64,000 bases of DNA from Streptomyces sp. CB01249. Lineage in GTDB: Bacteria; Actinomycetota; Actinomycetes; Streptomycetales; Streptomycetaceae. Of this stretch, positions 33,287-40,989 are shown in pieces. The number at the start of each line of letters is the position of its first letter. Position 1 is the first letter of the stretch. The stretch lies in the NCBI RefSeq assembly GCF_001905735.1, contig NZ_LISW01000001.1, positions 1,334,801-1,398,800 on the forward strand. The letters are read 5' to 3'. The notes under the pieces were generated by a model that saw only the letters and a list, made by a program, of their open reading frames with translations, ran no database searches and was not told the DNA's origin. Both the position numbers and the translations under genes were made by a program.

Positions 33287-33496
33287 GTGCCGCTCGAAGC
33301 CGTCGTCGTACTGACCGTGACCGTCGTCGCTCTCGTGCTGCTGATCGCAGTACTGAGCGCTGTCACGGCCGTGTTGCTCGCCCGCCGGTCCGGAACGTCG
33401 ACCGCCGCCGCTCTCCTGCGGGGAGGTACGGCCTTCGGCGCGGCGCTCTCCCTGCTCGCACTCCTCGCGTCCACGATCGCGGGGCTGCTCCGCTGA
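33287..33496 (+). CDS. Two-helix membrane mini-protein
   Basis: A 69-residue protein starting at GTG 33287 with AGGAG nine bases upstream. It is almost wholly two hydrophobic helices (AVVVLTVTVVALVLLIAVLS and GAALSLLALLASTIAGLL) joined by ARRSGTSTAAALLRGG. There is no family I can name. Its size and layout resemble small holin-like or toxin-like membrane proteins, but also many harmless small membrane proteins. It shares a 161-bp divergent promoter region with the HTH-NTPase gene. Confidence 0.75.
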   Translation: MPLEAVVVLTVTVVALVLLIAVLSAVTAVLLARRSGTSTAAALLRGGTAFGAALSLLALLASTIAGLLR

Positions 33497-33515
33497 GCGT
33501 CCGCAGGCGGCGGAG

Positions 33516-33543
33516 GTCCCGCCGGGCACGCGCCCGACGGGAC
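33516..33543. terminator. Bidirectional terminator
   Basis: GTCCCGCCGGGC and GCCCGACGGGAC form a 12-bp stem with one mismatch and a 4-nt loop, between the convergent mini-protein and GH16 genes. Confidence 0.75.
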
Positions 33544-33551
33544 GGCCGCGA

Positions 33552-34430
33552 TCAGGCCGGAGGCGCGCTGTCGCTCGTGGTGACGCGAACGTGGTCGACC
33601 ACGAGTTCGCTGGGGAAGGCGGTGTTGCCGTCGGGGTCGCCGGGCCAGTAGCCGCCGACCGCGAGGTTGAGGATCAGGAAGAACGGCTTGTTGAACGCCC
33701 AGGCGTTCCCGTTCGTGTCGGCCGGGGTGCGGTGCTGGTAGACGTTTCCGTCGACCGACCAGGTGACGGAGTCGGGCGCCCAGTCGACGGCGAAGGTGTG
33801 GAAGTCGTCGGCGAAGGCTTGGCCGTCGGGCAGGGTGTAGCCCGCGCCGATGCCGCCGGATCCGGAGTAGCCGGGCCCGTGCAGGGTGCCGTGCACGGTG
33901 GAGGGCTCGAAGCCGACGTTCTCCATGACGTCGATCTCACCGGAGTTGGGCCAGCCGACCTGCCCGATGTCGTCACCGAGCATCCAGAAGGCCGGCCACA
34001 TGCCCTGGCCGCGCGGGATCTTCATGCGCGCCTCGACGTGGCCATAGGTCTGCGTGAACTTGCCGGAGGTGTTCAGCCTGGCGGAGGTGTACTCGCAGGT
34101 GCCGTACCAGCACTGGTAGTTGGAGGGGTTCTCCTTGCGGGCGGTGATGACCAGATGGCCCTGGCCGTCGAGCGCGGCGTTGTTGTTGCCGGAGGTGTAG
34201 TACTGCCGTTCGTGGTTGTCGACGTTGTCGCCGGTCTCGATCTGCCACTTGCTGCCGTCCACGGCCGAACCGGCCGGGCCGTCGAACTCGTCGGAGAACG
34301 ACGTCGCGGCGGCGGAGACCGTTTCCGGCTGCCTGGGGGCGCCCGACGCCAGGCCGGACGTGGTGGCGACCAGGGCGAGTACGGAGAGAGCGGGGACCAG
34401 GAGACGCCTGGCCCGGTGGGGGGAGTTCAT
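33552..34430 (-). CDS. Secreted GH16 endo-beta-1,3-glucanase
   Basis: A 292-residue secreted glycoside hydrolase. The Sec signal peptide is ARRLLVPALSVLALVATTSG with cleavage near ASG-AP. The GH16 jelly-roll begins SFSDEFDGPAG and holds the catalytic motif GEIDVMENVG (nucleophile and acid/base glutamates) with the bulged-strand Met that marks laminarinase-type enzymes. Further family motifs are MWPAFWMLG, FHTFAVDWAPDSVTW and PFFLILNLAVGGYWPG. It has no added binding module. It would cut fungal and algal beta-1,3-glucans. The promoter region has a 7-bp dyad (34526-34552) suited to a carbohydrate-sensing repressor. Confidence 0.93.
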   Translation of the reverse strand: MNSPHRARRLLVPALSVLALVATTSGLASGAPRQPETVSAAATSFSDEFDGPAGSAVDGSKWQIETGDNVDNHERQYYTSGNNNAALDGQGHLVITARKENPSNYQCWYGTCEYTSARLNTSGKFTQTYGHVEARMKIPRGQGMWPAFWMLGDDIGQVGWPNSGEIDVMENVGFEPSTVHGTLHGPGYSGSGGIGAGYTLPDGQAFADDFHTFAVDWAPDSVTWSVDGNVYQHRTPADTNGNAWAFNKPFFLILNLAVGGYWPGDPDGNTAFPSELVVDHVRVTTSDSAPPA

Positions 34431-34525
34431 GAACGTTCCTTCCCGTGCGGGACGGGGACATGTGATGCGTCATGCATATGACAAGTGGGGGCATGACCAT
34501 CACGTGGGGGGATGATGGTGCTTTA

Positions 34526-34552
34526 GTTCACTACGTGATTTAAGAAGTGAAC
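34526..34552. promoter_or_regulatory. Inverted repeat upstream of the GH16 gene
   Basis: GTTCACT (34526-34532) and AGTGAAC (34546-34552) flank 13 bp of AT-rich sequence about 100 bp before the GH16 start. The nearby sequence also has the pair ATGACCATCAC / GATGATGGTG. This is a plausible promoter and operator; the regulator is unknown. Confidence 0.45.
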
Positions 34553-34603
34553 CATCGGGGTGTCAAGGCTCCGGTACGGACAACAGTTCTTGCACCATCC
34601 GGC

Positions 34604-35206
34604 TCAGGACACACCCCGCTCCGCCTCCCCGCCGCCCTGGCGGTCCACGAGCGGGCGCCCGACGCGGAGGTTCCAGCGCCCCGAGCGCCCGCTCAGTTCC
34701 GTCAGTGTGAGCGGGGCGACGTCGAGGCGCCAGAACGCCTGCGGCGGCAGCGCCAGCGCGTGGACCACGGCCGCGCGCACCAGGGACGGTTCGGCGACGG
34801 CCAGCACCCGGCCCTCACCGGTCAGCGAGTCGAGCCAGGCCCCGGCCCTGGCGCACAGACCGAGCAGCGACTCGCCGCCGTGCGGGGCGGCCGACGGGTC
34901 GCCCAGCCAGGCCGCGACCCCTTCCGGCTCCCGCGCGCCCACCTCGTCCAGCCGGGCACCCGACCAGCGCCCCAACTCCCAGTCCCGCACGGCGTTTTCG
35001 GCCACCGAGCGCAGCCCCAGCGCCTCCGCCGTCCGGGCGCACCGCTCGGACGGCCCGTGCACCAGCCGGTCCGCGTCCGGCACGTGGGGCGCGGCCAGCC
35101 GGGCCGCCCGCACGCCGGACGCGTCGAGCGCGGCGTCACCGGCGAACCGGGCCTCGCGCAGCGCCGCGTTCATCGCCGGTGAGATCAACATCACCCGTAC
35201 CGTCAC
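34604..35206 (-). CDS. Histidine-phosphatase-like protein lacking the RHG motif
   Basis: A 200-residue protein with the overall plan of the histidine phosphatase (phosphoglycerate mutase-like) family: residues after the start (VMLISPAMNAALREARFAG), VHGPSERCARTAEALGL, the DWELGRWSGA segment and a C-terminal AVAEPSLVRAAVVHAL. The catalytic Arg-His-Gly at the end of strand 1 is replaced by ISPAMNA and the second histidine (HGxxxR) by AEPSLVR, so it is probably not a phosphatase. GTG 35206 is chosen since GAGGG precedes it. Family members near cobalamin genes are often CobC-like, and this one faces a B12 riboswitch, so a cobalt/cobalamin link is inferred. Confidence 0.75.
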   Translation of the reverse strand: MTVRVMLISPAMNAALREARFAGDAALDASGVRAARLAAPHVPDADRLVHGPSERCARTAEALGLRSVAENAVRDWELGRWSGARLDEVGAREPEGVAAWLGDPSAAPHGGESLLGLCARAGAWLDSLTGEGRVLAVAEPSLVRAAVVHALALPPQAFWRLDVAPLTLTELSGRSGRWNLRVGRPLVDRQGGGEAERGVS

Positions 35207-35291
35207 GACCACCCTCAACTCCCCGAACATGGGCCCCACGGCCAAGCACACCATGGCATCCGGGCCCCGCGGACCGCTTGTAAGGGGCATG

Positions 35292-35445
35292 GCGGTGCCC
35301 GGTGTCCAGGGGGTATGGTCGCGGCGACATGACGAGGGTGTGAAGGAAGTCCGGTGAGAATCCGGCACGGTCGCGCCACTGTGTACCCGCGCACGCGGGA
35401 AGTCAGACCCAGCACCTTCGTCTCAGGCACCACGATCGGGACGCG
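35292..35445 (+). promoter_or_regulatory. Cobalamin (B12) riboswitch
   Basis: The conserved order of the cobalamin aptamer is present: GGGTGTGAAGGAAGTCCGGT, GAGAATCCGGC, CGCGCCACTGT, then CGGGAAGTCAGACC (B12 box) and a 3' closing strand. It lies directly upstream of cbtB, so cobalamin should repress the CbtBA cobalt transporter. The 5' and 3' limits are approximate. Confidence 0.92.
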
Positions 35446-35467
35446 TGTTCCCACAGGAGGTTCTGCC

Positions 35468-35683
35468 ATGGCGCAGACTGCTGCCCCCGCCACCGGCGCA
35501 TCCGCCATCACCCCCATCTCCCTGAAGGCCATTGCCCCTTGGGCGGTCTTCTTCGGCATCCTCATGCTGGTCCTGCTCTACTTCGTCGGCGCCGAGCAGG
35601 GCGCCACGGCCGTCATCTCGGGCGAAGGCGTCCACGAGTGGGTCCACGACGGCCGCCACCTCCTCGGCTTCCCCTGCCACTGA
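35468..35683 (+). CDS. cbtB: Cobalt transporter subunit CbtB
   Basis: A 71-residue one-helix membrane protein (AIAPWAVFFGILMLVLLYFVG) with the typical histidine-rich C-terminus GVHEWVHDGRHLLGFPCH, likely a cobalt ligand. Start ATG 35468 has AGGAGG at suitable spacing. It follows the B12 riboswitch and precedes cbtA by 32 bp, the standard CbtBA arrangement for cobalt uptake. CbtB acts as the small metal-binding partner of CbtA in the membrane. Confidence 0.93.
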   Translation: MAQTAAPATGASAITPISLKAIAPWAVFFGILMLVLLYFVGAEQGATAVISGEGVHEWVHDGRHLLGFPCH

Positions 35684-35715
35684 CCGACCGACCGGCTGAT
35701 CCAGGGGAACCCCTC

Positions 35716-36495
35716 ATGAACTCCATATCTGTCAGAGCCCTGCTCGTCCGCGGCATGCTGGCCGGACTGGTCGCGGGCGCGCTCGCGCTGCTCGTCGCCT
35801 ACTTCCTCGGCGAGTCCCGGGTCGACGCGGCCATCGCGCTCGAAGAGGCCGCGCACAGTGCTCACGGCCACGACCACGGCGCCGGCGAGGAACTCGTCAG
35901 CCGCAGCATGCAGTCCACCGCGGGCCTGGCCACCGGTGTGCTCGTCTTCGGCGTCGCGGTCGGCGGTATCGCCGCGCTCGTCTTCTGTTACGCGCTGGGG
36001 CGGATGGGCCGGTTCGGCCCGCGCGCCACGGCCGCGCTGATCGCGGGCGCCGCGCTGGTGAGCGTGTACCTCGTGCCGTTCCTGAAGTACCCGGCCAACC
36101 CGCCGGCCGTCGGCAACCCCGACACCATCGGCAAACGCACCACGCTGTTCTTCCTGATGGTCGCCCTCAGCGTGCTGCTCGCGGTCGCCGCCGTCATCGC
36201 CGGCAAGCGGCTGGCGCCCCGTCTGGGCAACTGGAACGCGACGGTCGTGGCAGCCGCCGGTTACCTGCTGCTGATCGCCCTCGCCTATGTCTTCCTGCCC
36301 TCGTTCAACGAGGTCGGCAAGGACTTCCCGGCCACCCTGCTGTGGCAGTTCCGGCTGGCCACGCTCGCGGTGCAGGCCACGCTGTGGACCACCTTCGGCC
36401 TGCTCTTCGGCCACCTCACCGAACGCCTGCTGGTGCCGAGGGCCGACGCGCTCGCGGACGGCCGGGCGAACCGGACCGCCGCCGCGGTCGGCTGA
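35716..36495 (+). CDS. cbtA: Cobalt transporter subunit CbtA
   Basis: A 259-residue membrane protein with about six helices. The N-terminal helix (LVRGMLAGLVAGALALLVAY) is followed by the histidine cluster HSAHGHDHGAGEEL, the probable metal-gathering loop. Further hydrophobic segments follow up to residue 240, with the family stretch LKYPANPPAVGNPDTIGKRT. It is co-transcribed with cbtB under the B12 riboswitch. CbtAB is proposed to import cobalt for cobalamin synthesis. A strong terminator follows. Confidence 0.93.
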   Translation: MNSISVRALLVRGMLAGLVAGALALLVAYFLGESRVDAAIALEEAAHSAHGHDHGAGEELVSRSMQSTAGLATGVLVFGVAVGGIAALVFCYALGRMGRFGPRATAALIAGAALVSVYLVPFLKYPANPPAVGNPDTIGKRTTLFFLMVALSVLLAVAAVIAGKRLAPRLGNWNATVVAAAGYLLLIALAYVFLPSFNEVGKDFPATLLWQFRLATLAVQATLWTTFGLLFGHLTERLLVPRADALADGRANRTAAAVG

Positions 36496-36513
36496 CGACA
36501 GCGGACGCGCCGC

Positions 36514-36558
36514 AACGGGCGGAGCCCGCCGGGTGGTCACCGGCGGGCTCCGCCCGTT
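36514..36558. terminator. Bidirectional terminator after cbtA
   Basis: A perfect 19-bp stem (36514-36532 with 36540-36558) and 7-nt loop lie between the convergent cbtA and GNAT genes; its right edge abuts the GNAT stop codon at 36559. Confidence 0.9.
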
Positions 36559-37053
36559 CTACGCCGTCCACTCGGCCAGGTAGTACTTCAGCGACGCGTC
36601 CTCGTCCACCAGGCGCATCCCGGCCGCCGTCATCACGCGCTGCGAGGCGATGTTGCCGGTGTCGGCGTCCCCGCGCACCCGGACGACGCCCTGTTCCCGG
36701 GCGAACCGCAGCAGCGCCCGAAGCGCCTCGGAGGCGTAACCCTGTCCGCGCGCCGACTCCACCAATCCGTAGCCGATCGTGACGCTGCGCCGCTCGTCCG
36801 GTGCGGCGTGGAAGCCGATGCCGCCGATGACCACACCGTCGGCGCGGAGCCGTATCTCGTACGAACCGAAGGGGCTGGGATCACCGGTGGCCAGGCAGGT
36901 CGCGAGGTGGCGCGCGGCGGCTCCCCGCTCACCGGGGGAGGGGTAGCCGGGAGCCCAGCGTGCCCCGGCCGGCGGCGAACCGGCGGCGACGCGCTCGGCT
37001 TCGGCGGGGGTCATCGGGTGCAGGACCAAGCGCGGCGTTTCAAGGTCGGTCAT
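36559..37053 (-). CDS. GNAT-family N-acetyltransferase
   Basis: A 164-residue acetyltransferase of the RimJ-like type. It starts LETPRLVLHPMTPAEAER, has the acetyl-CoA loop VESARGQGYASEAL (motif A, R/Q-x-x-G-x-G/A) and ends with GNIASQRVMTAAGMRLV. It would transfer acetyl from acetyl-CoA to an amine of unknown identity. ATG 37053 gives the usual family start; an ATG six codons earlier is less likely. Confidence 0.9.
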   Translation of the reverse strand: MTDLETPRLVLHPMTPAEAERVAAGSPPAGARWAPGYPSPGERGAAARHLATCLATGDPSPFGSYEIRLRADGVVIGGIGFHAAPDERRSVTIGYGLVESARGQGYASEALRALLRFAREQGVVRVRGDADTGNIASQRVMTAAGMRLVDEDASLKYYLAEWTA

Positions 37054-37119
37054 GGTCCTGTGAAGTATCACGAGGCCGCCGGTACGGGCACCCGAAATAC
37101 GACGGGTGCCCGTACGCGG

Positions 37120-37467
37120 TTACGCGGACCCGAGGTCACCGGACAGCGCGGCGGCCAGCCGCAGCTGCGTGTCCGCCTCGGTCTGCCGCCCCTGGCGCTC
37201 CAGGGTCCGGCCGAGCATCAGGCGGGCGTAGTGCTCCACCGGGTCGCGCTCCAGAACCGCACGAAGCTCCGTCTCGGCCCGCCCGAGGCTCGCCGAGTGG
37301 TAGTAGGCGCGGGCCAGCAGCAGTCGGGGCGCGACCTGCTCCGGGACCTCCGCGACGAGTCCGTCCAGGATGCGGGCCGCGGTCGTGTACTCCTTCGCGT
37401 CGAAGAAGAACCCCGCGCGCTCCCAGCGCTCGGCTGCGGTGCCGAACTCGTAGTAGCTGTCGCTCAT
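37120..37467 (-). CDS. Tetratricopeptide-repeat protein
   Basis: A 115-residue soluble protein starting at ATG 37467 behind GAGGAGATGAC. It consists of about three TPR units (ERAGFFFDAKEYTTAARILDGL, LLLARAYYHSASLGRAETEL and ARLMLGRTLERQGRQTEADT). It is probably a protein-protein adaptor. It is divergent from the pirin gene, and the gap has GTGG...CCAC dyads that may serve both promoters. Confidence 0.88.
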   Translation of the reverse strand: MSDSYYEFGTAAERWERAGFFFDAKEYTTAARILDGLVAEVPEQVAPRLLLARAYYHSASLGRAETELRAVLERDPVEHYARLMLGRTLERQGRQTEADTQLRLAAALSGDLGSA

Positions 37468-37509
37468 GTCATCTCCTCGGTCGGGCGGGCGTCCGATCCG
37501 CACAACACC

Positions 37510-37544
37510 GACAAGTGGTTTAACATTCCACTAATTGTCCGGCG
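37510..37544. promoter_or_regulatory. Dyad in the TPR/pirin divergent promoter
   Basis: ACAAGTGG-TTTAACATT-CCACTAATTGT contains AGTGG/CCACT arms around an AT-rich centre, with partial outer complementarity (GACAA/TTGTC). It lies in the middle of the 122-bp divergent gap and is a candidate operator. The limits are approximate. Confidence 0.4.
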
Positions 37545-37589
37545 TGGGCGCCACCCGCCCTCACCCCGCAGCGGAATAGGTTGAGCGCC

Positions 37590-38555
37590 ATGAGCAATCT
37601 CGATCGCCAGGCCGTCCCCACCGTCTGCGGAGGCCGCGGTTTCGTCGTCGCGGAGCCCGTACGTGAACTGCTCGCCCCGCGCAAGGTGCGGCTCGGCGAG
37701 TCCACCGAGGTCCGCAGACTGCTGCCCAACCTGGGCCGCCGGATGGTCGGCGCCTGGGCCTTCGTGGACCACTACGGCCCCGACGACATCGCCGACGAAC
37801 CCGGCATGCAGGTGCCGCCGCACCCGCACATGGGCCTCCAGACCGTCAGCTGGCTGCACGAGGGTGAGGTCCTGCACCGCGACAGCCTCGGCAGCCTCCA
37901 GACGGTCCGCCCGCGCGAACTGGGCCTGATGACCTCCGGCCGCGCGATCAGTCACTCCGAGGAGAGCCCCAAGCAGCACGCCGCGCTGCTCCACGGTGCC
38001 CAGCTCTGGGTGGCCCTCCCGGACGCGCACCGCTTCACCGAGCCCCACTTCCAGCACCACAGCGACCTGCCCACGGTCACCGCGCCCGGCCTCACGGCCA
38101 CGGTGATCCTGGGCGACCTCGACGGCGCCACCTCGCCCGGCACCGCGTACACCCCGATCGTGGGCGCCGACCTCACCCTGACCCGAGGCGCGCGGGCCCG
38201 GCTCCCCCTGGACCCCGACTTCGAGTACGCCGTGCTCTCGATGTCCGGCGAGGCCGAGGTCGACGGCGTCCCGGTCCTCCCCGGCTCCATGCTCTACCTC
38301 GGCTGCGGCCGCACGGAACTCCCGCTCCGCGCGGAGTCCGACGCGGGCCTGATGCTCCTGGGCGGCGAGCCGTTCGAGGAGGAGCTGATCATGTGGTGGA
38401 ACTTCGTGGGCAGGACCCAGGACGAGATCGCCCGGGCCCGCGAGGACTGGATGTCCGGCGACCGATTCGGCACCGTACATGGCTACGACGGCCCGCCGAT
38501 CCCTGCACCCGCGCTGCCGGACGTGGCGTTGAAGCCGCGGGGGCGGGTGCGGTGA
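37590..38555 (+). CDS. Pirin family protein
   Basis: A 321-residue bicupin. The N-terminal cupin has the pirin metal site PPHPHMGLQTVSWL and the following MTSGRAISHSEESP; the C-terminal pirin domain (about 190-300) includes LTLTRGARARLPL and LLGGEPFEEELIMWWNFVGRT. In Streptomyces pirins have been linked to redox control of central carbon metabolism and to quercetin-dioxygenase-like activity. ATG 37590 is preferred to the TTG nine bases earlier. It is divergent from the TPR gene. Confidence 0.93.
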   Translation: MSNLDRQAVPTVCGGRGFVVAEPVRELLAPRKVRLGESTEVRRLLPNLGRRMVGAWAFVDHYGPDDIADEPGMQVPPHPHMGLQTVSWLHEGEVLHRDSLGSLQTVRPRELGLMTSGRAISHSEESPKQHAALLHGAQLWVALPDAHRFTEPHFQHHSDLPTVTAPGLTATVILGDLDGATSPGTAYTPIVGADLTLTRGARARLPLDPDFEYAVLSMSGEAEVDGVPVLPGSMLYLGCGRTELPLRAESDAGLMLLGGEPFEEELIMWWNFVGRTQDEIARAREDWMSGDRFGTVHGYDGPPIPAPALPDVALKPRGRVR

Positions 38556-38623
38556 GCTGGGCTTTTCACGTCTGAGGGAGCGTTGGGTCCCCGTCTGGGC
38601 CGGTGGGGTGTGTGGACGGGTAC

Positions 38624-39688
38624 TCAGGCGCGAACAGGCTTAGTCAAGTTGACGTCGCCGTCCTCGCGATGGCCGGCGACGCGGGCGTAGCCCTGGCGCC
38701 GGTAGAAGGAGAGGTTGCGGTGGCTGGCGGCGCCGGTGGACAGGACGATCCGGGTGCAGCCCTCGTGAGCCGACTCGGCTTCGCGTAGCAGCCAGCGGCC
38801 TATACCGAGCCCGCGCAGATCGGGAGCGACGGCGAGCCGCCCGATGTGCAGGTCGCTTCCGTCGCGTCGGGTGCGGACCACGCCCAGGAGCCGGCCATCG
38901 CGCCACAGGCCCATCGTGTGCCATTCGGCCAGCCATGCGCGGATGTCGGCGGGGGACTCGTGGAGTGCGGGGATGGCCAGCGTCTCGTTGGCGAGCGCCT
39001 CCTCCGTCCAGCAGCAACGCTGCAGCACGGTGACTTCGGGGGCGTCGTGCGGGCTGAGCCGACGTGCGTACGAGCCGGGGAGGGGTCCCTGGACGGATGC
39101 CGGGTGCTCGCGCTCACGCATCGGGGCCAACGCGTGAGCGAGGCGGACGAGTTCCGCCAGCAGACCCTGCGCCGCGTCCGCGTGGTGGGGAGCGGGCTCC
39201 AGACCGTCGCCGCCCGTCATCTCCGCTATCCGCAGGGCGACGGTGGCTCCCAGAGGTACCAGTCGCAAGGTGCTCACCACCTGCTTGGCGTGCTGGACCG
39301 CGCGGGTGCCGGCCGAGGTGTGGCCGTAGCTGACGAAGCCGACCGGCTTCCAGGCCCATTCGGGGCCCAGGTAGTCCAGGGCGTTCTTCAGCGTCGCCGG
39401 CATGCCGTAGTTGTACTCGGGCGTCACGACGACGAAGCCGTCGGCTTCGTCAGCGATCCGGCTCCAGCGGCGGGAGTGCTCGTGGTGATGGATGCCGCTG
39501 GAGGGGTGCTCCTCCTCGTCCAGAAATGGCAGGTCGAGGTCGCCGATCGATAGGGGGACGAGCTCCACCCCGAGCGCCTCGGAGTCCGGCGCGAGTGTCT
39601 GCGTCAGCCAGCGCCCGACGGCGGGGCCGAGCGCGTTGGGGCGAGTGCTGCAGACCAGGACGAGGACACGCAGAGTTTTCGTTGTCAT
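38624..39688 (-). CDS. NADPH-dependent FMN reductase fused to a GNAT acetyltransferase
   Basis: A 354-residue two-domain protein. Residues about 1-190 are a flavodoxin-like FMN reductase (LRVLVLVCSTRPNALGPAVG with the phosphate loop, VVVTPEYNYGMPATLKNALDY, VGFVSYGHTSAGTRA). Residues about 205-354 are a GNAT domain (LHIGRLAVAPDLRGLGIGRW with the acetyl-CoA loop, HRNLSFYRRQGYARV). Each domain is full length, so it is a true fusion. It suggests reduction of a quinone, nitro or azo compound followed by acetylation of the resulting amine. It is divergent from a MarR regulator with an operator covering both starts. Confidence 0.9.
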   Translation of the reverse strand: MTTKTLRVLVLVCSTRPNALGPAVGRWLTQTLAPDSEALGVELVPLSIGDLDLPFLDEEEHPSSGIHHHEHSRRWSRIADEADGFVVVTPEYNYGMPATLKNALDYLGPEWAWKPVGFVSYGHTSAGTRAVQHAKQVVSTLRLVPLGATVALRIAEMTGGDGLEPAPHHADAAQGLLAELVRLAHALAPMREREHPASVQGPLPGSYARRLSPHDAPEVTVLQRCCWTEEALANETLAIPALHESPADIRAWLAEWHTMGLWRDGRLLGVVRTRRDGSDLHIGRLAVAPDLRGLGIGRWLLREAESAHEGCTRIVLSTGAASHRNLSFYRRQGYARVAGHREDGDVNLTKPVRA

Positions 39689-39726
39689 GTAAACGAAAGT
39701 AGCCAGTAGATTGATTACATGTCAAC
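39681..39726. promoter_or_regulatory. MarR operator spanning both start codons
   Basis: GTTGTCATGTAA (39681-39692) and TTACATGTCAAC (39715-39726) are inverted copies matching at 11 of 12 positions, 22 bp apart. They overlap the ATG of the divergent reductase-GNAT gene (39688) and of the marR gene (39719), so MarR binding would silence both. Confidence 0.75.
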
Positions 39727-40186
39727 GAAGAAGGAAAGCGCCCCCGACGGCAAGTGGCTCACGCCCGACGAGGAACGTGACTGGCGGGCGTACCTGCGCA
39801 TGGTCACCGCCGTCCAGGCCCGCACCGCGCACGACCTCGCCGCCCTCGGGCTCTCCGAACCGGACTACGAAGTGCTCAGCACCCTGTCCGAACGAACGGA
39901 CGGCACCAGCACACTGCACGAACAGGCCACCAAAATGGGCTGGTCGCGCAGTCGCCTGTCCCGGCACGCCTCCCGCATGGAGGCCCGCGACCTCATTCGC
40001 CGCGCACCCGATCCGGCCGACGGCCGAGGCTGCCTGCTCGCCCTCACCCCCACTGGCCGACAGACACTCCGGGAAGCTGCCCCCCACCACGTCGCCTCCG
40101 TGCGCCGGCACTTCGTCGACCGCCTCACACCCGAAGAGCTCACCGCCCTCGGCCACATCGCGCGCAAGCTGTCGAAGGACCAGTAG
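39719..40186 (+). CDS. MarR-family transcriptional regulator
   Basis: A 155-residue winged-helix repressor. The recognition region is TSTLHEQATKMGWSRSRLSR with the wing at RRAPDPADGRGCLLALTPTGR. N- and C-terminal helices (YLRMVTAVQARTAHDLAAL, LTPEELTALGHIARKL) form the dimer interface. It is divergent from the FMN reductase-GNAT fusion, and a 12-bp inverted repeat covers both start codons. It likely senses a phenolic, quinone or drug-like substrate of that enzyme. Confidence 0.93.
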   Translation: MSTKKESAPDGKWLTPDEERDWRAYLRMVTAVQARTAHDLAALGLSEPDYEVLSTLSERTDGTSTLHEQATKMGWSRSRLSRHASRMEARDLIRRAPDPADGRGCLLALTPTGRQTLREAAPHHVASVRRHFVDRLTPEELTALGHIARKLSKDQ

Positions 40187-40287
40187 GGCGAAGATCTCAC
40201 CACCGATACGCCGGCGCGCGACCTGCTCCTCGATGCCCGGGAGCGCACAGGCGGCTACGAGCTCAAGCGCTGCGGGCATCGCTGCAA

Positions 40288-40881
40288 TCACTCGTTCTGA
40301 AGCGGTGTCCCGTACGTGGCATCAAGCACCAGGGCGAGCAGCCGGTCGGGCTGTTGCGCGTCGTGGCTGCGAGCCGTGGACAGCGCGATCCCGACGACGA
40401 GTTGGATCAGGTCGTCGGCGGTCAGGTCGGCGCGTGCCGTGCCCCGCCGCTGAGCCTGGGCAAGAAGACCGGCTGCGGCGTCCAGGATCAGCTTATGGCA
40501 GTCGAGCCCCGGCGCGACCGGCTCCTCGACCATCAACGCGCCAGCCAGGCCTTGGTTGAGCCTGGCGTGAACGAGAAACGCGCGCAGCCATTGCGTCAGC
40601 GCGTCGTCGGCGGGTTCCGACGAGGACAGCGTCGCGGCGAGCTCGCACAACGTCTCGATCCGGCCTTTGAGGACCGCGGTCAGCAGGGCGGAGCGGTTCG
40701 GGAAGTGACGGTACAGGGTGCCCGGGCCGACGCCTGCTCGGCGGGCGACCTCGTTGAGCGACGCCTCCGGTCCGGATTCGGCAAATACTTCCTGCGCTGT
40801 GGCGATGAGACGTTCCCGGTTGAGTCGGGCATCGGTACGCCGCGGTCGTCGCGCGGAGCCGTGCCCGTCTGTGGTCGCCAT
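40288..40881 (-). CDS. TetR-family transcriptional regulator
   Basis: A 197-residue repressor. The helix-turn-helix is LNRERLIATAQEVFAESGPE, LNEVARRAGVGPGTLYRHFPN; the C-terminal ligand domain resembles those of the SbtR-type subgroup. It is divergent from the LLM oxidoreductase at 40990. The 108-bp gap contains two copies of a 15-bp palindrome (CGGAG...CTCCG form) that are its probable binding sites, controlling both genes. Confidence 0.93.
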   Translation of the reverse strand: MATTDGHGSARRPRRTDARLNRERLIATAQEVFAESGPEASLNEVARRAGVGPGTLYRHFPNRSALLTAVLKGRIETLCELAATLSSSEPADDALTQWLRAFLVHARLNQGLAGALMVEEPVAPGLDCHKLILDAAAGLLAQAQRRGTARADLTADDLIQLVVGIALSTARSHDAQQPDRLLALVLDATYGTPLQNE

Positions 40882-40916
40882 CGTCCCGTCTTTCGGTCGA
40901 GTTCGGAGCAGTTAAG

Positions 40917-40965
40917 CGGAGTGCCTCTCCGTATAGTAGCGTCCGTCAAACGGAGAGGTTCTCCG
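40917..40965. promoter_or_regulatory. Tandem TetR operators
   Basis: CGGAGTGCCTCTCCG (40917-40931) and CGGAGAGGTTCTCCG (40951-40965) are two 15-bp palindromes with centres 34 bp apart, on either side of a TATAGTAG sequence. They lie between divergent tetR and LLM oxidoreductase genes. Confidence 0.75.
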
Positions 40966-40989
40966 GAAAACGTGACCTGAGGAGTGCGG

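Noticed and set aside
40187..40299. An open 37-codon in-frame extension after the marR stop, ending RCGHRCNHSF
   Set aside because: It has no start codon or ribosome site of its own and no recognised similarity; likely chance in GC-rich sequence.
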